Part shown: piece by piece, positions 1 through 11,974 of the stretch
How positions within the stretch are numbered: position 1 is the first letter of the stretch
Layout: the number at the start of each line of letters is the position of its first letter
Assembly: GCF_041956535.1 (NCBI RefSeq)
Contig: NW_027192197.1
Span: 259,829 to 323,828, forward strand
Direction of reading: 5' to 3'
Source of the DNA: Calcarisporiella thermophila CBS 279.70
Lineage: Eukaryota > Calcarisporiellomycota
Length of the DNA stretch: 64,000 nt
Made by a program: the position numbers and the translations under genes
The notes under the pieces: generated by a model
Told to the model about the DNA's origin: nothing
Databases searched by the model: none
What the model saw: only the letters and a program-made list of their open reading frames with translations

Positions 1-263
1 ACGAATGGACTGATGGAATATTTTCACACTGGTTCTTTTTTTTATATCTTTTAAGCACCTTGATTGCCGTCCCATATTCTATTCATTGGTGTTAACGAGA
101 GCGTTTGTTTTGATTTGTGCAGAGGAACGCCGCGGATGGGGTTGACACACCGAATAAGCGGCAGCTCATCTCGCCTGGGAAAGAAAAAGAACCTCAGCAG
201 GAGGACCCGGAGCCTTCCCCGGATAGACGGACGGAGGCAGTAACGGGCGTTGAGGTTGCATAA
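1..263 (+). CDS. 3' end of an unidentified gene (last exon)
   Basis: Only the end of a gene is in the window. A 3' splice site (tttgtgcag) ends at base 122, and an open exon from 123 runs 47 codons to the TAA at 261-263. The encoded tail is hydrophilic and charged, rich in Pro, Glu, Gln and Lys (for example GKEKEPQQEDPEPSPDRR), and looks like a disordered C-terminus. Bases 1-122 look like intron, possibly with more exon before it. No domain can be recognised, so no function is proposed. Confidence 0.5.
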
Positions 264-928
264 CTTAGAGTTAATGTGAGATAATGAATCTTGTTATAAT
301 GATCTCTCGTCGTATTCTCTCGGTATTTCTTCTCTTCTATTCTTGTAGTTTCATTCTAGGTGAGTGAAAAGAAAAAAACACACCCACATAAACGATTCGA
401 GAGAGGGGGAAAGGTTACGTTCTTGCATTTTAACCACCCTGATCTTTCTATTGTTTTTTTCACACTTCATCTAGAGTATTTTGAAAATCGTTTATATATT
501 ATTCTTTTTTAGATGAGTAGTAGGATGCGAATTGAACTCTCCATTTCACATGACTGTTGTCCTTTTTCTTTACTTTTTGTTTATTCCTTCCCTTTTGTAA
601 GGCATTTAGAAGAGTCAAGAAGAAAAAAAACTCGTTTTTAATACTTCGAAAGTAAGAAAAAAGAATATACTCGCTAGATTAGATTGTCGTAAACTAAGAA
701 ACATAATATCAAAAAAGGAAACAAAAAGGAGAAAGCTAATAATATAAAGAAAAAGGAAAAAGAAGGCTAGCATGTTATTTACGTTAGAGAAAAGAGAGAA
801 AGGACGGAGCAAAATAATAGAAGATAAATTTAGAAAATCCTGTTATTATAATAATATATATAAACACTAATAATCCATGAAAATAATACTTGAATTGAGA
901 CAAACCACCCTGCCTCAGATGAATGCGA
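264..928. other. convergent 3' intergenic region
   Basis: This AT-rich stretch lies between two convergent genes and probably holds both 3' UTRs. It has long A and T runs and several TTTTT/AATAAT clusters. The short open frames in it have no domain and strongly biased composition. I see no gene. Confidence 0.6.
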
Positions 929-3900
929 TCACCTGTGCTTGACGGAGAAGGTTTTGTTCAGCAAATGCAGTAGTTTATTCACATTGAGTTGGACATATTC
1001 AAGATCCAAGATTTGGACGTTATCTTGTTGCTGTATAGAAAGAAGCAGAGCTACTTAATAACCTGCTTAAGCGTTTGAATCCAAAAGCAAAATTACCTTT
1101 TCAAGTAAGTCATCCAATTTCAAATCCAATTCCAAGATAGGCCGCTCTCGGTTCTTATAGTGCAAAGAGATAACAAAGGCTCCAGGCTGAGGAGAGATGA
1201 AGGAGAAATAGACGTTGCTTTGCCTACAATGCAAAACAAGGCAAGATTACATAAAAAAATCAGTCAAAGTTAATGAGGGAAATAAAACCCCACCTATTCT
1301 CAGGTATTCCACTCTCCACAATAATGCCATCTTTCTCCAGTTGTTGATGAGCAAACTTAAAGGGTCCAACCAGCTGCGTTTTCTGCCGAACAGGCTTCTG
1401 CTTCTTTCCCACCGTGACCACACCGAGCCCGGCACTGTTTTTATCTCCTGATGCCTGTAGGCGTGCATTCTGCAAATAAGCCTTATAGGATTCGAGCTGG
1501 CTGCGAAGATACGTGTTGTGTTCGCAGATGGTCGTGTACACAGATTCAAGCGAGCGGAATTCTTCGTCCACTTTCTCACGCAAGCTGCCAAGATGCGTTA
1601 ACTCTTGTTGAATTTCCTCGACCAAGAGACGATATCCGTCATGGGCGTCGACAATCCCGAGCTCTTCCAGCTCCCGCAACATTTCCTTACCCTTAATACC
1701 TTTACGAACAAGCATAGGATCCTTGCAAGTCGCTGCCATTTCGGCAACAACCTGCAGATCTAGAGAGGTAGAGCGATTCTGCAGCTGCGGCATCGAGCGG
1801 ACCAACTGTACAAAGAGAGCCTTGGTTTCCATATAAAGAATATCATTTTGCGTGATATTGTTCTCAGACATTAAGGCGGTAGTCAGATCTAGAAGCGAAA
1901 AAAAAAAATACAAAATTCAGCTTCCTGCATCCTGTACGCAGAAACCAAGGATCCAAGGTATACCTTGGATGGGTGTCTCCCACCGACTAAACAGCGGTAG
2001 CTCAATTGCCTTGTTGCGAGCCTTTGACATTTGAGGTAGCGGTGGACCCATTTCATTTAGAAGAATACGTAGATGATGTTTTTCAGTTGGAGCCAAGGCG
2101 TCTTTGTGCTGTGTAAGTAGTTGATGGGTGTTTGCCATTTCATTCAGCGTAATGTTAATGGTAAGATCTTTGCGGGAGAGCGCAATATATTGGTCCATCT
2201 CGAGCGACTCGTAGAAGTCGCTCACTTCGCACAATTCATTCAGGAAGCGGTTGATACGCGTTTTGTTATCCTCAACGAAACCGTTCAGCGAAAACATGTA
2301 GGCCTCTTTTGAGTAGGTGGGTTTGTTGGCAAGATTTTGGAGCATTTTCGCAATCTAAACATAGAAAAACGAGATGAGCAACTATTTCGGAATTCAAAAG
2401 AACAATAGCACGCATACCAAGGTGAGAGTTCTCATCGGGTGCTTGGAAGGCATTCCATCAATTAACATGTAGGCTTGAGGAGTCACCACAGCAGGGTTGA
2501 CAAAACGTAAAAAGAAGAAACCCCCGATAAGCGAGCAGATGGCGTAGTCGTTAGCCTGAGGGTACTTGCGTTTAGTTAACGATCGAATCTGTTTACAAAT
2601 CCAACGAATTCCGTAAGGGACTTGGTCTGTGGAATTAAGGATGTCATCGAGGAATTGATTTGCGAGCTCCATCAGAAGTTTAACCCGCGGGGCAATGAGC
2701 TTTTGAACCTGCTGGTTTTCGGCCGCAACCTCAGCAGGAACGCCACGAGGCATGTCTGGAGGCAAGGTGCCAACTTCTTCTTCCACTTGTTTCAGCACTT
2801 CCTCATAAACCTAACAAGCAAGTATTAAAACAAAGACAAAATAGTAAAATGAAAAGAGCGCAAAGATTAGCATGAAAAGCTTGAAAAGTGAGAAAAAATC
2901 ATAATTACCTTTAATGGATTTATTTCCAAATTTAAATCTTTTTGCGCAACCAATTTTTCTATCGGCCCCGATAGCACCGCCTTCAAATAACTCTGCCCAG
3001 GTCCTCGCCGCGTGTAAGTTGTCATCATTCGAGAGATGGGTGTGTTCGCACGCAGAAGTGAGCCAAAGTTAGTGGCGGTTTCAAACTGGGCAGCCAGCAC
3101 AGCCTTGACGAGAGATACATTAGTAAAGACCATGTGAAGCGGTGAATTCGCAAGGTTAGCTACCTGGAACATAGTCAAAAGCAGATGCTCTTCACGAGAG
3201 TCGTATTGACTGCCGAACAACGAAAACATCACCGTCTGCAGAAGGGTGTCTATTTCTGAAAGGCTGACCAATTGACAGAGAGCAGCAATGTGGCGTGGCT
3301 CGGTCTGCAAGAGGAAAAATAGGTTGCTGTATTGTTGCAACTTGCGGCTGCCCGGATGGAATTCCTCATCAACAGATTCGGTGTCATCCATGTGCTCGGT
3401 CATTGCATTCTTTAGAAACAGTTTACATCAATCGTTCAATTCCACTCTTATAAAAATAAATAAAAAGTATACCTCATCCTCTAGCGCCATGCGGTTCTGG
3501 ATTAAAAGTGCAATACGCGAGTCGAGATAGCGTACATCCCGCTCTAGAATGAAGTTCTTCTTAGACTGTGATGAAATTTTCGTCTTCAAATCACGGAGTC
3601 GCTTTTGAGCTATTGTATGAGACAGAGGAAAATAGAAATGGTTGAAAATGACATCATAAAAATAGAGACCGGGTATATCTATAATACCTTTTGACAACTC
3701 ATCTTCAACCTCAACATCCTGTTCCGCTACCATGGAATAAAGGGCATTGAAAGAATAGCGACTAGATGACCGATCGCCGGTATTCATCGAAGCTGGTCGT
3801 AGATTCCGCCAGATGTTGGCGTAGTGCTGGTTGGCTGCAGCTGCAGCTGCAACTCTAGAGAGGTTTCCACCGCTTCCGCTTTCGTTTCCGCTCCCTAGAT

Positions 3901-3931
3901 TATTATTGCCCCCTGCAGCATATGAAAGCAT
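929..3931 (-). CDS. Ras GTPase-activating protein (IQGAP-type RasGAP plus RasGAP_C)
   Basis: This protein should speed GTP hydrolysis by Ras-type GTPases at membranes. Eight exons fit: 3688-3931, 3473-3609, 2909-3409, 2418-2810, 1964-2354, 1294-1888, 1097-1223 and 929-1030. They total 2490 nt (829 aa) with matching splice phases. The order is a low-complexity Gly/Ala/Ser N-terminus, a short coiled coil, the RasGAP domain and a RasGAP C-terminal domain. The arginine-finger region reads [13 protein letters not shown] and the structural motif reads [12 protein letters not shown], both family hallmarks. The RasGAP_C domain links it to the S. pombe Gap1 / IQGAP group; no calponin-homology or IQ repeats are visible, so it is Gap1-like rather than a full IQGAP. 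The start is the first ATG of the first exon; an extra upstream exon cannot be excluded. Confidence 0.88.
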
Positions 3932-4576
3932 CGTTTCGTCTTATAGCAATGTGAAATAGAGTGGCTATTTTAATATAAAGGATATTGATACTATCGAAAT
4001 TTAGCACTAAAACAATCGAGATGAGATTCCTTCTTAATACTATTGATGGATAGGCATCAAGAGGAATATTGTCACTAAGGAAGGAAAATTGATGAAAAAG
4101 TAATAAGATGAAACGAATAAGGAGCAGAATGGAGGAAAGACACTATATAACTACTTTGAGTAGTAGTTTTTTTTTTAAGATGGGAGCAGTTAAAAAAAAT
4201 ACCTGAACTTGATGCTTGCGCTACGTACTATAAAAAAAAAAATCGACTCCCGCTCTTTCAATTTTCGATCTGGTGTTTTTTTTAACCGTGACTGGCAAAC
4301 TCAATGTTCTTCACTTGTTACCAAGTCAGATAACAGTAATAAGATCAAAAAAAGGAGATGCGGCTGCATTAATTGTAATTACCAGACTGTAATAAGCGTT
4401 CAATCTCTCCAAGGTAATATTTGCATGTCATACTACGAGTATAATCGCGTGCTTTACGATCTGCTATATATTTGTTTCATACAAATCAAAATTGAACTAA
4501 AACTAAAAACTTCTAGGAAGCGAGCATTCTTTGATCATCTATTACTTAAACAGCCTATCACCAAGATATAGACTAG
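3932..4576. other. intergenic, divergent promoter region
   Basis: AT-rich DNA between the RasGAP start and the small gene at 4577. A 120-codon open frame at 4209-4571 has Lys/Asn/Ile-rich composition typical of chance frames in AT-rich DNA and no recognisable domain. No convincing gene is seen. Confidence 0.5.
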
Positions 4577-4852
4577 ATGCGACCTATAACAAATCTACAA
4601 AGACAGCGTATCACACTCACTCTTTTTTTCTCCGTCGCAATTGGTGCCGTAATAACTGTTGCTGCCCCAGCGTTCATGCCCTGTCCTGCTTTTGAGGATA
4701 ATAGAAAAGCAGCGCTGCTTGAGAGAAGGAAAAGACAGAAACAGTCTGAAGGCACTAGCGTACTGGTAATTGAGCGAGATGTTAAAACAAAATTTGCCCA
4801 TCGTATCAGAGATACGGAGAGAGAGTTGAAAGAGCGAAATGATCAAAAATGA
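4577..4852 (+). CDS. small single-pass membrane protein, probably mitochondrial
   Basis: An uninterrupted 91-codon frame. The N-terminus is basic and free of acidic residues (MRPITNLQRQR), followed by one hydrophobic helix at about residues 12-32 and a PCPAF motif, then a very basic, acid-alternating helical tail. This layout matches small mitochondrial inner-membrane or assembly proteins of fungi, but I cannot assign a family. It has no intron. Reality of the gene is inferred from the ordered layout of signal-like start, helix and coiled tail. Confidence 0.5.
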   Translation: MRPITNLQRQRITLTLFFSVAIGAVITVAAPAFMPCPAFEDNRKAALLERRKRQKQSEGTSVLVIERDVKTKFAHRIRDTERELKERNDQK

Positions 4853-5199
4853 TGGTGGATATATCTATTTGCTACTATACTTTCTTCATAGATCTTTTTT
4901 TTTGTTTTGAATTCCATTATTTTGGCTGATGTAAATAGTTATGAGAATAGAAATAATAAATATATTGCGTTTTTTAATAGCAATTTTACTGTTATGAAAA
5001 TGAGAACTAGATGAATGAATGAACCGAGAGCAAGCCGAATTGTAGCCGAGGAGTTTTATAGTCTTCACTTTAATATAATAACAGATATAATTTAATTTTC
5101 TTTCATAATTTTAGATATCACCATTAACCAAAAACCGTGATAGAGAGGACAAGTAGAAATAATAGGAAAGGGTAATAATAGCCAGGGGGTGCCTACTCT
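4853..5199. other. short convergent intergenic region
   Basis: About 350 bp of AT-rich DNA between two converging genes, presumably both 3' UTRs. Nothing else is recognised. Confidence 0.5.
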
Positions 5200-8123
5200 C
5201 TACAACCATTCCTTGAATAAACGGATATAGATAAACTTCATGATCTGGGTAAGGCAGCAATAGCAGAATAAGATTGCCACAAGGAACCCATAGAAGTTTA
5301 TGGGGAGGTGAACCATCTGGAGAATCTCGCCTAGCGGTGTATACGGGAGGGCGATTCCTACTGCTGAGCAAACCATTGATGCTGTCACGAGCTGCCAGCT
5401 GCCAATCGACTGGATGAAGGGGATCTTAGCCGTACGGATCATATGCACAATAAGCAACTGCGAAAGAAGGCCTTCGTTGAACCAGCCGGTCTGGAAGATA
5501 GAACTTTTCTCCTCCGATTGCACGCCATAGTAAAACCACATCAAGCAAAAAGTGACCATATCGAAGATGGAAGAGGTTGGACCGAGGAATAGCATGAATC
5601 GCCCAAGGTTCTTTGCGCTCCAGTGATGCGGCGTAAGGAGATAATCGGCATCCACACTGTCCCATGGAATGGCGACTTGAGAGAAATCTGGAGATAAAAC
5701 AGTCATTTAGTCAACTTTCGTCCGTAGGAATACTCAAATTGCAAGATTGTCATACCATAAATTAGATTTTGCGTAAGAATTTGGATAGGATCCATTGGCA
5801 CCCAAGGAAGCCACGCAGAAGCAACGAGCATGGAAAACACATTGCCGAAATTTGAGGATGCGGCCATATTGATATACTTGAGGGTGTTTGCGTGAGTAAT
5901 GCGACCTCGAATAATTCCCTCGGTGATGATTTGAAGGTTTTTCTCGGTAATGATGATATCGGCAGCGTCCTTGGCAATATTCGTGCCCGTGTCCACAGAT
6001 ATACCCACATCAGACTCACGCAATGCAAGCGCGTCATTAATGCCATCACCCAGAAAGCCCACAATATGACCATTTCGTTTCAGACAAGCTACAACCTCTT
6101 TCTTCTGCAGAGGGGTCAGCTTGGCGAAGAGAGTAGTGCGTTCAACCACAGCCGAGAACTCCTCAGGAGTTTTAATCAAAGCGAGCTCAGGTCCGGTGAT
6201 AACATGCTGCGTGTCCACTTCCACGTCCTGGCAGATTTTCTTTGCCACGGGTAGATTGTCCCCGGTGAGAACTTTGACATTCACAGAATAGTGTTTGAAC
6301 TCCTTAATGGCCGCAGAAGCCGATTCCTTGGGCGGATCGAGAAAAGCGAGAAAGCCGTGAAGAGTCATGTCCGTTTCATCCGCAATAGAATAGGCCCGAT
6401 CTTCTTTAAATTCACGCGTAGCAATCGCCAGAACACGGTACCCTTCCTCGTTCATTGCATTGCACATGTCCGCCAGCTGACCAAGTTTGCTGGAGGTAAG
6501 CGGAACCAGAGTCCCGTCGGCCAGACTCACTTGGTTACAGATATTCATCATTTCCTCTACGGCTCCTTTGGTTACCATAATGACTCGATTTTCCGCCGAA
6601 AGGATGACACTCAACCGTCGTCGAACAAAGTCGAAGGGTAGCTCATCCATCTTGCTGAATTCTGCGAGATGAGCGGCTATTTCCAATCGAAATTCTTGTT
6701 GTCCTCCAAACTCGACAATGGCGGAATCGAGCAGGTTGCGCAAGCCTGTCTGGAAACAAGCGTTCAGATATGCCCAAGTTAGAACCTTGGTGCTCTGCTC
6801 GCCTTCACAATCGACACACTTGACAAGCACGACGTTTTCCTGGGTGAGAGTGCCAGTTTTATCGGAGCAAAGAATATCCATTGCACCTAGATTTTGGACC
6901 GAGTTGAGCTGCTTCACGATCGTCTTCTTCTTTGAGAGTTCAATGGACCCTCGAGCTAAGTTGGCATTCACAACCATTGGCAACATGGCAGGGGTAAGCC
7001 CAACTGCAACCGATAAGCCGAAGAAGAAAGCCTCTCGCCAATTGGACTTGGTCAACCCATTGATCAACACAACAAATGGAACCATTGCTCCCATGAAAGC
7101 GATTAACAAATAGCTTACGCGTCGAACACCCTTTTCGAATGCATTAAGTGGCCGCTTGCTCTCAAGATCGCGAGAAATGGTGGCAATGAATGTGAGGTCA
7201 CCCGTGGTAAGAACAAGCCCTCGTCCATAACCGGAGACCACGTTCGTTCCCATCAGACATATGTTAGGGCACTCAAGAAGACTCGCACTTTTGTCCGGCA
7301 TTTGAGCACATTTCTCCACGGGCATGAACTCTCCAGTGAGGGTGGCCTGAGCAACGAAAAGATCTTTCGAATCGAGCAACAACACATCGCCTGGGAAAAT
7401 GTCACCAGCTGAGATGGAAATGATATCCCCTGGCACCACTTCCTCCATGTCAATCTCCTCGGCAATTCCTTTGATCGAGTCATGAGCGCGGCGCACCACG
7501 TTTACTCGGGTCCGTACCAGATTTTTGAGGGAAATCGCCTTGCGGTTCGATTTCAGCTCCTGCCAGAAACGCAAAATCACAGAGAGAGCCACAATGACCA
7601 TTTCCAGAGTGAACGTCTGAAAATCAAGCTGAGCAGCAGAGATGATCGCCAGCACAGTGATGAGGATATTAAAGGGGTGCCAGCAGGCATTGAGAAAGAT
7701 AACGATCACGCCTGGAGGCTTCGAAGCAGAAAGAATATTGGGACCATGAATATTGAGACGCTCTCTTGCCTCCATTTGGCTCAATCCCTCCCAATCGGTA
7801 TTGTAATGATTGAACACGGTAGCCTGGTCTTCCTCTCTCGCGTAGCAGAGCAGGCGTTCGGTCACTTCTGATTCAGCTTTGGATGGGACGACGCGGCGCT
7901 TGAAGAACCAGGGGAACCACTTGAAACGAGGGGCCAACATTCTGCGCTGCAAAACTGGTGGCATCACTAGCGAAACTCCATCCTGTGCAGGAGGGACGAG
8001 TTGGGAAAACTGATTCGAAGACGAAGTGGAATCAGACCGACTGTTACGGCTAGGGAAAACATGTGGCACTTTTGACTCGGCCTTTTCGCAAACAATATCT
8101 TCGGCCTCCTTTTTGTAGGACAT
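5200..8123 (-). CDS. P-type ATPase, P3B (MgtA-like magnesium-translocating) family
   Basis: A pump of the MgtA/MgtB type, expected to move Mg2+ (or drive related transport) at the plasma or vacuolar membrane. Two exons (5756-8123 and 5200-5687) join across a 68-nt intron to give 951 aa, close to bacterial MgtA. The phosphorylation loop is CSDKTGTLTQENV, the hinge is GFLGDGINDALAL, and the actuator motif reads LTGEFMPVEK (TGEF rather than TGES; MgtA has TGEA). The segment around the splice, NLIYDFSQVAIPWD, is diagnostic of the MgtA group. About 100 N-terminal residues are a variable Ser-rich extension. P3B ATPases are common in bacteria and scattered in plants and fungi. Substrate is inferred from family only. 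Confidence 0.9.
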
Positions 8124-9868
8124 GATGGTAGAGGTTTATGTTGTTTAAATCTTGGTGCAAATTTTCTAGCGAGGCAATATAATAACATGATCGTCGTTAA
8201 TATACACTCTAGTTGTTCTCGCAAGATAATAAGTATCCTATTTCATACCAGATTGGCGAAAGCTTTGGCTTGACACATAGGTCAGAGAGATTAGGAATAT
8301 TGCGATTTATTGACTCTATGGTGGTTTCTGGGGCACTTGGCCGGGGGATAGTTCAGGGAAAATGGTAGCCAAAGCGAAAGATTTGAAAAGGTTAAGGTGC
8401 GCCAACTTGGTAGTGTTTGGGGGAAAAGGGATAGGAAAAAGTCTGAATAGAGATGAAACTAGGCAGCTTTATATTGCGCTTTTTAAAGTGTACAAAATGT
8501 TTGATCGATTAGGATCAGAGATGGAAATATGTATATATGCCAAACGTTACATTTAATTCAAACTGAGCTTGAGCTTGGCCCATTGGACATCTACATAAAA
8601 CGTGGAAAAATAAAGGTTGGCGGAGTTATTCTTGGCAAATGCGCGATTTTTCATTTCCTTCATCATTAAATGAGGAATCTCTCTCCCAACCCAGAAGTCT
8701 AGGAGGCTTTGAAATAAAATGTAACCGAAGCCGGCCTTCTACATACCAAATAATGGTTTTGTCTGAGTAAAAATGACCCATTTTGGATCTAACTTTTCTC
8801 GAGAGAATATGCGAAAATAGAACGGCTCTGTAGAGAGCATCGATAAAGCCGGCGGCTGTAAGGTGCTGGATGAAATCCACTGTTTGCCGAGAGTTTGTTC
8901 CCTGAGAATATTTTGGTAAGGGGGAACGCGGAATGGACAGGAAGCATATAGCTGGATAGTATGGTTACTAATGCGCAGAGGGATTTTGCGTCCGAGTCTG
9001 TATATGGCATTTATAGAGCATACATTGGTTAGGTTCGGATCACCTTTCTACGCAACTTGGCTTCTACGGTGCTTCTGTCACAGCCATTCCGAATATTGGA
9101 TCGCTGGATACCTGGAGAAGCGCGGATAGCCCACTGCACGCACATTGATACTCTCTCGTACCGCCTTTGTTGAGATTGCGGTAATATTTGGGTTACTTGT
9201 GTTTCCCGGTGGTTCAGCCTTCAGTTTTAAGTTTTCTCACCATGAAATAAAAGAAAATGAATGGAAAATGTCAGGTTGGGGGCTTATACGCACCATAGCA
9301 GGAATCACCCCTGTAATGCATTCGGTGTAATGCGGATTGCCCGAGTTTGGCTTAATGAGGAAGTAATTGATATCATTAAAGCTCGCAAGGTTAATAGAGA
9401 CATTATGACGTGGATTCGCTCATCTTGGTCAACGCTCTCAATTCTCAATATTTCTTTTATATGTTTTCGATCGGCAAGGTTTTAATTATCAATGGAGTGC
9501 AAGCTCGAGCTGATGACTTTAGAGGCTTTTTCATCGGCCCTCAAGTGACTAAAATGCCTAAAGAAAAGTAGTCCCAATTATCCCGGCAAAACAATCACGA
9601 AGTGCCCACAATTGTATAGGGTGGACGAAGCTAAGCCTCTAAATGTTTATTGGCGGGATGACGACCGCTAAACCCTGAAAGCATCTCGTAGTTGCAGACA
9701 ATTAGATTTCTGTGATCGAGTACTCCATAGCGACGCAAAGTGCGATTTCTGCCGCCATTGCAGCTCTCCAACATTTCCTGAGCTTATTCTAATAATTGAT
9801 TGTCTCATCTGGTCTTCTTGTTCCGTCTTGCTTGGGAGGAAGTTATTTCTTTAGGACTGCGAAAGAAA
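8124..9868. other. long gene-free divergent intergenic region
   Basis: About 1.75 kb between the divergent P3B ATPase and C2H2 factor genes. Open frames here (for example 8362-8556, or the minus frames around 8626-9010) are short, lack domains and often need a non-ATG start. The region is best read as an extended regulatory region, probably mostly serving the zinc-finger gene. Confidence 0.5.
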
Positions 9869-11265
9869 ATGTCGAGTAATCCTCCAACCCTTCCATCCAT
9901 TCGCACATTGCTGGCTGAGCCCATCCCTGCGAATCCAGGAGAAGGTAAATCCGACTTGCATATTATCTGATGATCCGCGATCTGAAGAATTCTAACCATG
10001 TTTTCTTTTCCACATTAGAACACCGATCTCATATTCACCATCAACGTCACGCATCGTCTCCATTTTCGGGGTATCCGGGTTCGCATGCCAATCCTAGTGT
10101 ACATCATGGCCGCACTCGTGGCCATATGAGATCAGGAAGTGACGGCTTTGCTCCAAGTTTTACATTTCCCCCACGGAAACCCCAACCTCCACCTGTGCAA
10201 CAGCAGCCGCAACAGCAAATTTATCCATCACTCAATCAAAACTGCCCAGCGCAGGGATCGTCGCCCACCACGCATATTGGCCAACTCGCCAATGCCCTTG
10301 CTGAAACCAACTTACATGACTCGCCCGACGCTTTTGGAAAGAATCCTCCCATGGAGCCCGATTTAACCAAGATGCGAACCCTCGAAATGCCGCTTAATCT
10401 CTCCCCCATCCCTTCGCCGTCTTTTCCCCCGGCCGGATCCTTATCCGCAAGCTCGTCTCCCCGCAGTAAACCCTTCTCCCTGCCTGCTATGCAAATGCAG
10501 CATTTGTGTCCTCCGGGATCTAACCATCAGCATTCCTACTCAGTCCCAAGCCTCTCTCCGTCCTCCACCTTTTCCGACAATTCAAAGCGAGCACGCTCCA
10601 GAACACTCTACACACACCACCGATCGGTATCCGATTTTACGCACCCTTATTCAAACCCCATGCATCGTGAAAGCTCGCAGCCCTCGCCCTTGCCGGCTAC
10701 AGCCGTGGGAGGAAATATTCCCACCCGGGAGGAGTCGACCCCACACACTGTTCGTCAACACCGCCGGGCTGTCTCCCATACAAGCATCGATAGTATTCTT
10801 AATAACGAACCTTCCCCTCTGACGATGGACTCCTTTATGCCAAGAAAACTTGCGCCCCCCTCCTCCATACTCTCGAATGAACCCTCGGGGCCCTCCCGGC
10901 TAGACAGATCGCGCAATTCTCCCTCCAGCCCCCTCTCCTCCGGCTCCAATTCGGCATCCTCAGGCTCGTTTGCTAGTCTCCCCGGATTAAACCATGGGCC
11001 AACCTCCTCGCCCGTTCCTGCGAACAGCAAGTTTCCCCACACCTCTCCCTCCCCTTCCTCCTCTACCGGCTCACAAAACCGCTACCAGTGCCCGTACTGT
11101 AGTAAGCGGTTTTCCCGACCCAGTTCACTCAAGATCCACACGTACTCCCACACTGGGGAGAAACCTTTTGTGTGCACGGAGGAGGGCTGTGGTCGCTCTT
11201 TTTCGGTACAGAGCAACTTGAGGAGGCATATGCGGGTGCATATAAAAAAACCACACAAGGAATGA
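9869..11265 (+). CDS. C2H2 zinc-finger transcription factor
   Basis: A nuclear DNA-binding protein of 440 aa encoded by exons 9869-9944 and 10019-11265, joined across a 74-nt phase-1 intron. The first ~370 residues are disordered, rich in Ser, Pro, His and Gln, with a short poly-Gln-like block. Two classical C2H2 fingers end the protein: YQCPYCSKRFSRPSSLKIH, linked by TGEKPF to a second finger with the CGRSFSVQSNLRRHMRVH helix. Several basic-Ser sites (HHRSVS, HRRAVS) look like PKA-type phosphorylation sites. The finger pair resembles two-finger regulators of fungal stress and development, but no ortholog is named. The start follows an A-rich leader. Confidence 0.88.
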
Positions 11266-11644
11266 ATATGTATATTTCCGGGAGAGGTCAGCGCAGTGGT
11301 CCGGTGGCATGCTTATTTATTTCATAATGTTTATTTTGCACTTGTGCAATTGTGTTTACTATGATACCTCTTAGGTGCCGGTGTTAGTTTTTGGTTCAGT
11401 TTTTTTTATTATTTTTTCTCTTGCTTTCTTCCGCTACTACTTCTCTGGTGTTAACTCGGTTATCTTCTTTCATTTTGCCTTTAACTCTTTTTTTTTTCTC
11501 CTCTATTCTTTTTTGTTGTTTTATAGTGTTTTTCTCTTTGTATGTTAGTTCTATTTACTCGACCAAAATTTTCGGATGGACAATAAACTTCGAGATTTCT
11601 AATGTGGCTTGGATGAGTAGTAAACAAACCCTGAGAGTCTCGAG
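11266..11644. other. 3' UTR of the zinc-finger gene and promoter of the following ncRNA
   Basis: Very T-rich DNA after the zinc-finger stop codon. Open frames are Leu/Phe/Ser-rich by composition only. It leads into the TATA element at 11645. Confidence 0.45.
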
Positions 11645-11651
11645 TATAAAA
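11645..11651 (+). promoter_or_regulatory. TATA box of a spliced non-coding transcript
   Basis: TATAAAA stands about 55 nt before a canonical 5' splice site (GTAAGT at 11700) and just before a pyrimidine-rich initiator-like stretch. It fits a Pol II promoter for the snoRNA host transcript. Inferred from motif and spacing. Confidence 0.5.
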
Positions 11652-11736
11652 TCTCGACCTCCTCTCTAACTTTCTTCTCTCCCCTCTACTCGTTTTCAAG
11701 TAAGTGTTTCCGCTCTTTTTCTATTTTCGTTATTAT

Positions 11737-11833
11737 AATGTCCAAATGATGACTGCGTTGCCGCCCCAGGCGGAACGAATAATGTCGAGATTTTACGCGT
11801 TTACAGCCAAATTAATCCTGATTCAATAACATT
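11737..11833 (+). ncRNA. C/D-box snoRNA, 25S rRNA guide (snR67-like target)
   Basis: A perfect C box ATGATGA lies at 11746-11752 and a D box CTGA at 11818-11821, flanked by a 5-bp external stem (AATGT at 11737, ACATT at 11829). A weak D' box (CGGA at 11771) is preceded by TGCCGCCCCAG at 11759-11769, fully complementary to the conserved 25S segment CTGGGGCGGCA as I recall it. The five-nucleotide rule points to the second G of CTGGGG, which by my count is the residue methylated in yeast as G2619 (the snR67 target). The guide near the D box has no target I recognise. It lies in intron 1 of the host transcript. Confidence 0.65.
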
Positions 11834-11974
11834 TTATTTTCGATTCCCTACCAATGTTTATGGGCTCGATATTGATCACGGATTCTTTTTATCAATAGCA
11901 CGCATTAGCACGGGTCCCTTCCCGGGCGTGATATTTGGGTTAGTATATACACCGTTTTTCTTCCCGACTATTTA

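Noticed and set aside
4209-4571. 120-codon plus-strand frame between RasGAP and the small membrane protein
   Set aside because: Composition follows AT-rich DNA (Lys, Asn, Ile), with no domain, signal or helix pattern.
8362-8556. 64-codon frame containing GGKGIGKS, which looks like a Walker A P-loop
   Set aside because: The frame is short, has no other ATPase motif and lies in an AT-rich promoter region; a chance match is more likely.
9645-9690. C/D snoRNA-like signal (ATGACGA, then CTAAACC before CTGA) resembling a guide to the 25S GGGTTTAGACCGTCG segment
   Set aside because: The guide has mismatches in the core and the boxes are too close; no closing stem.
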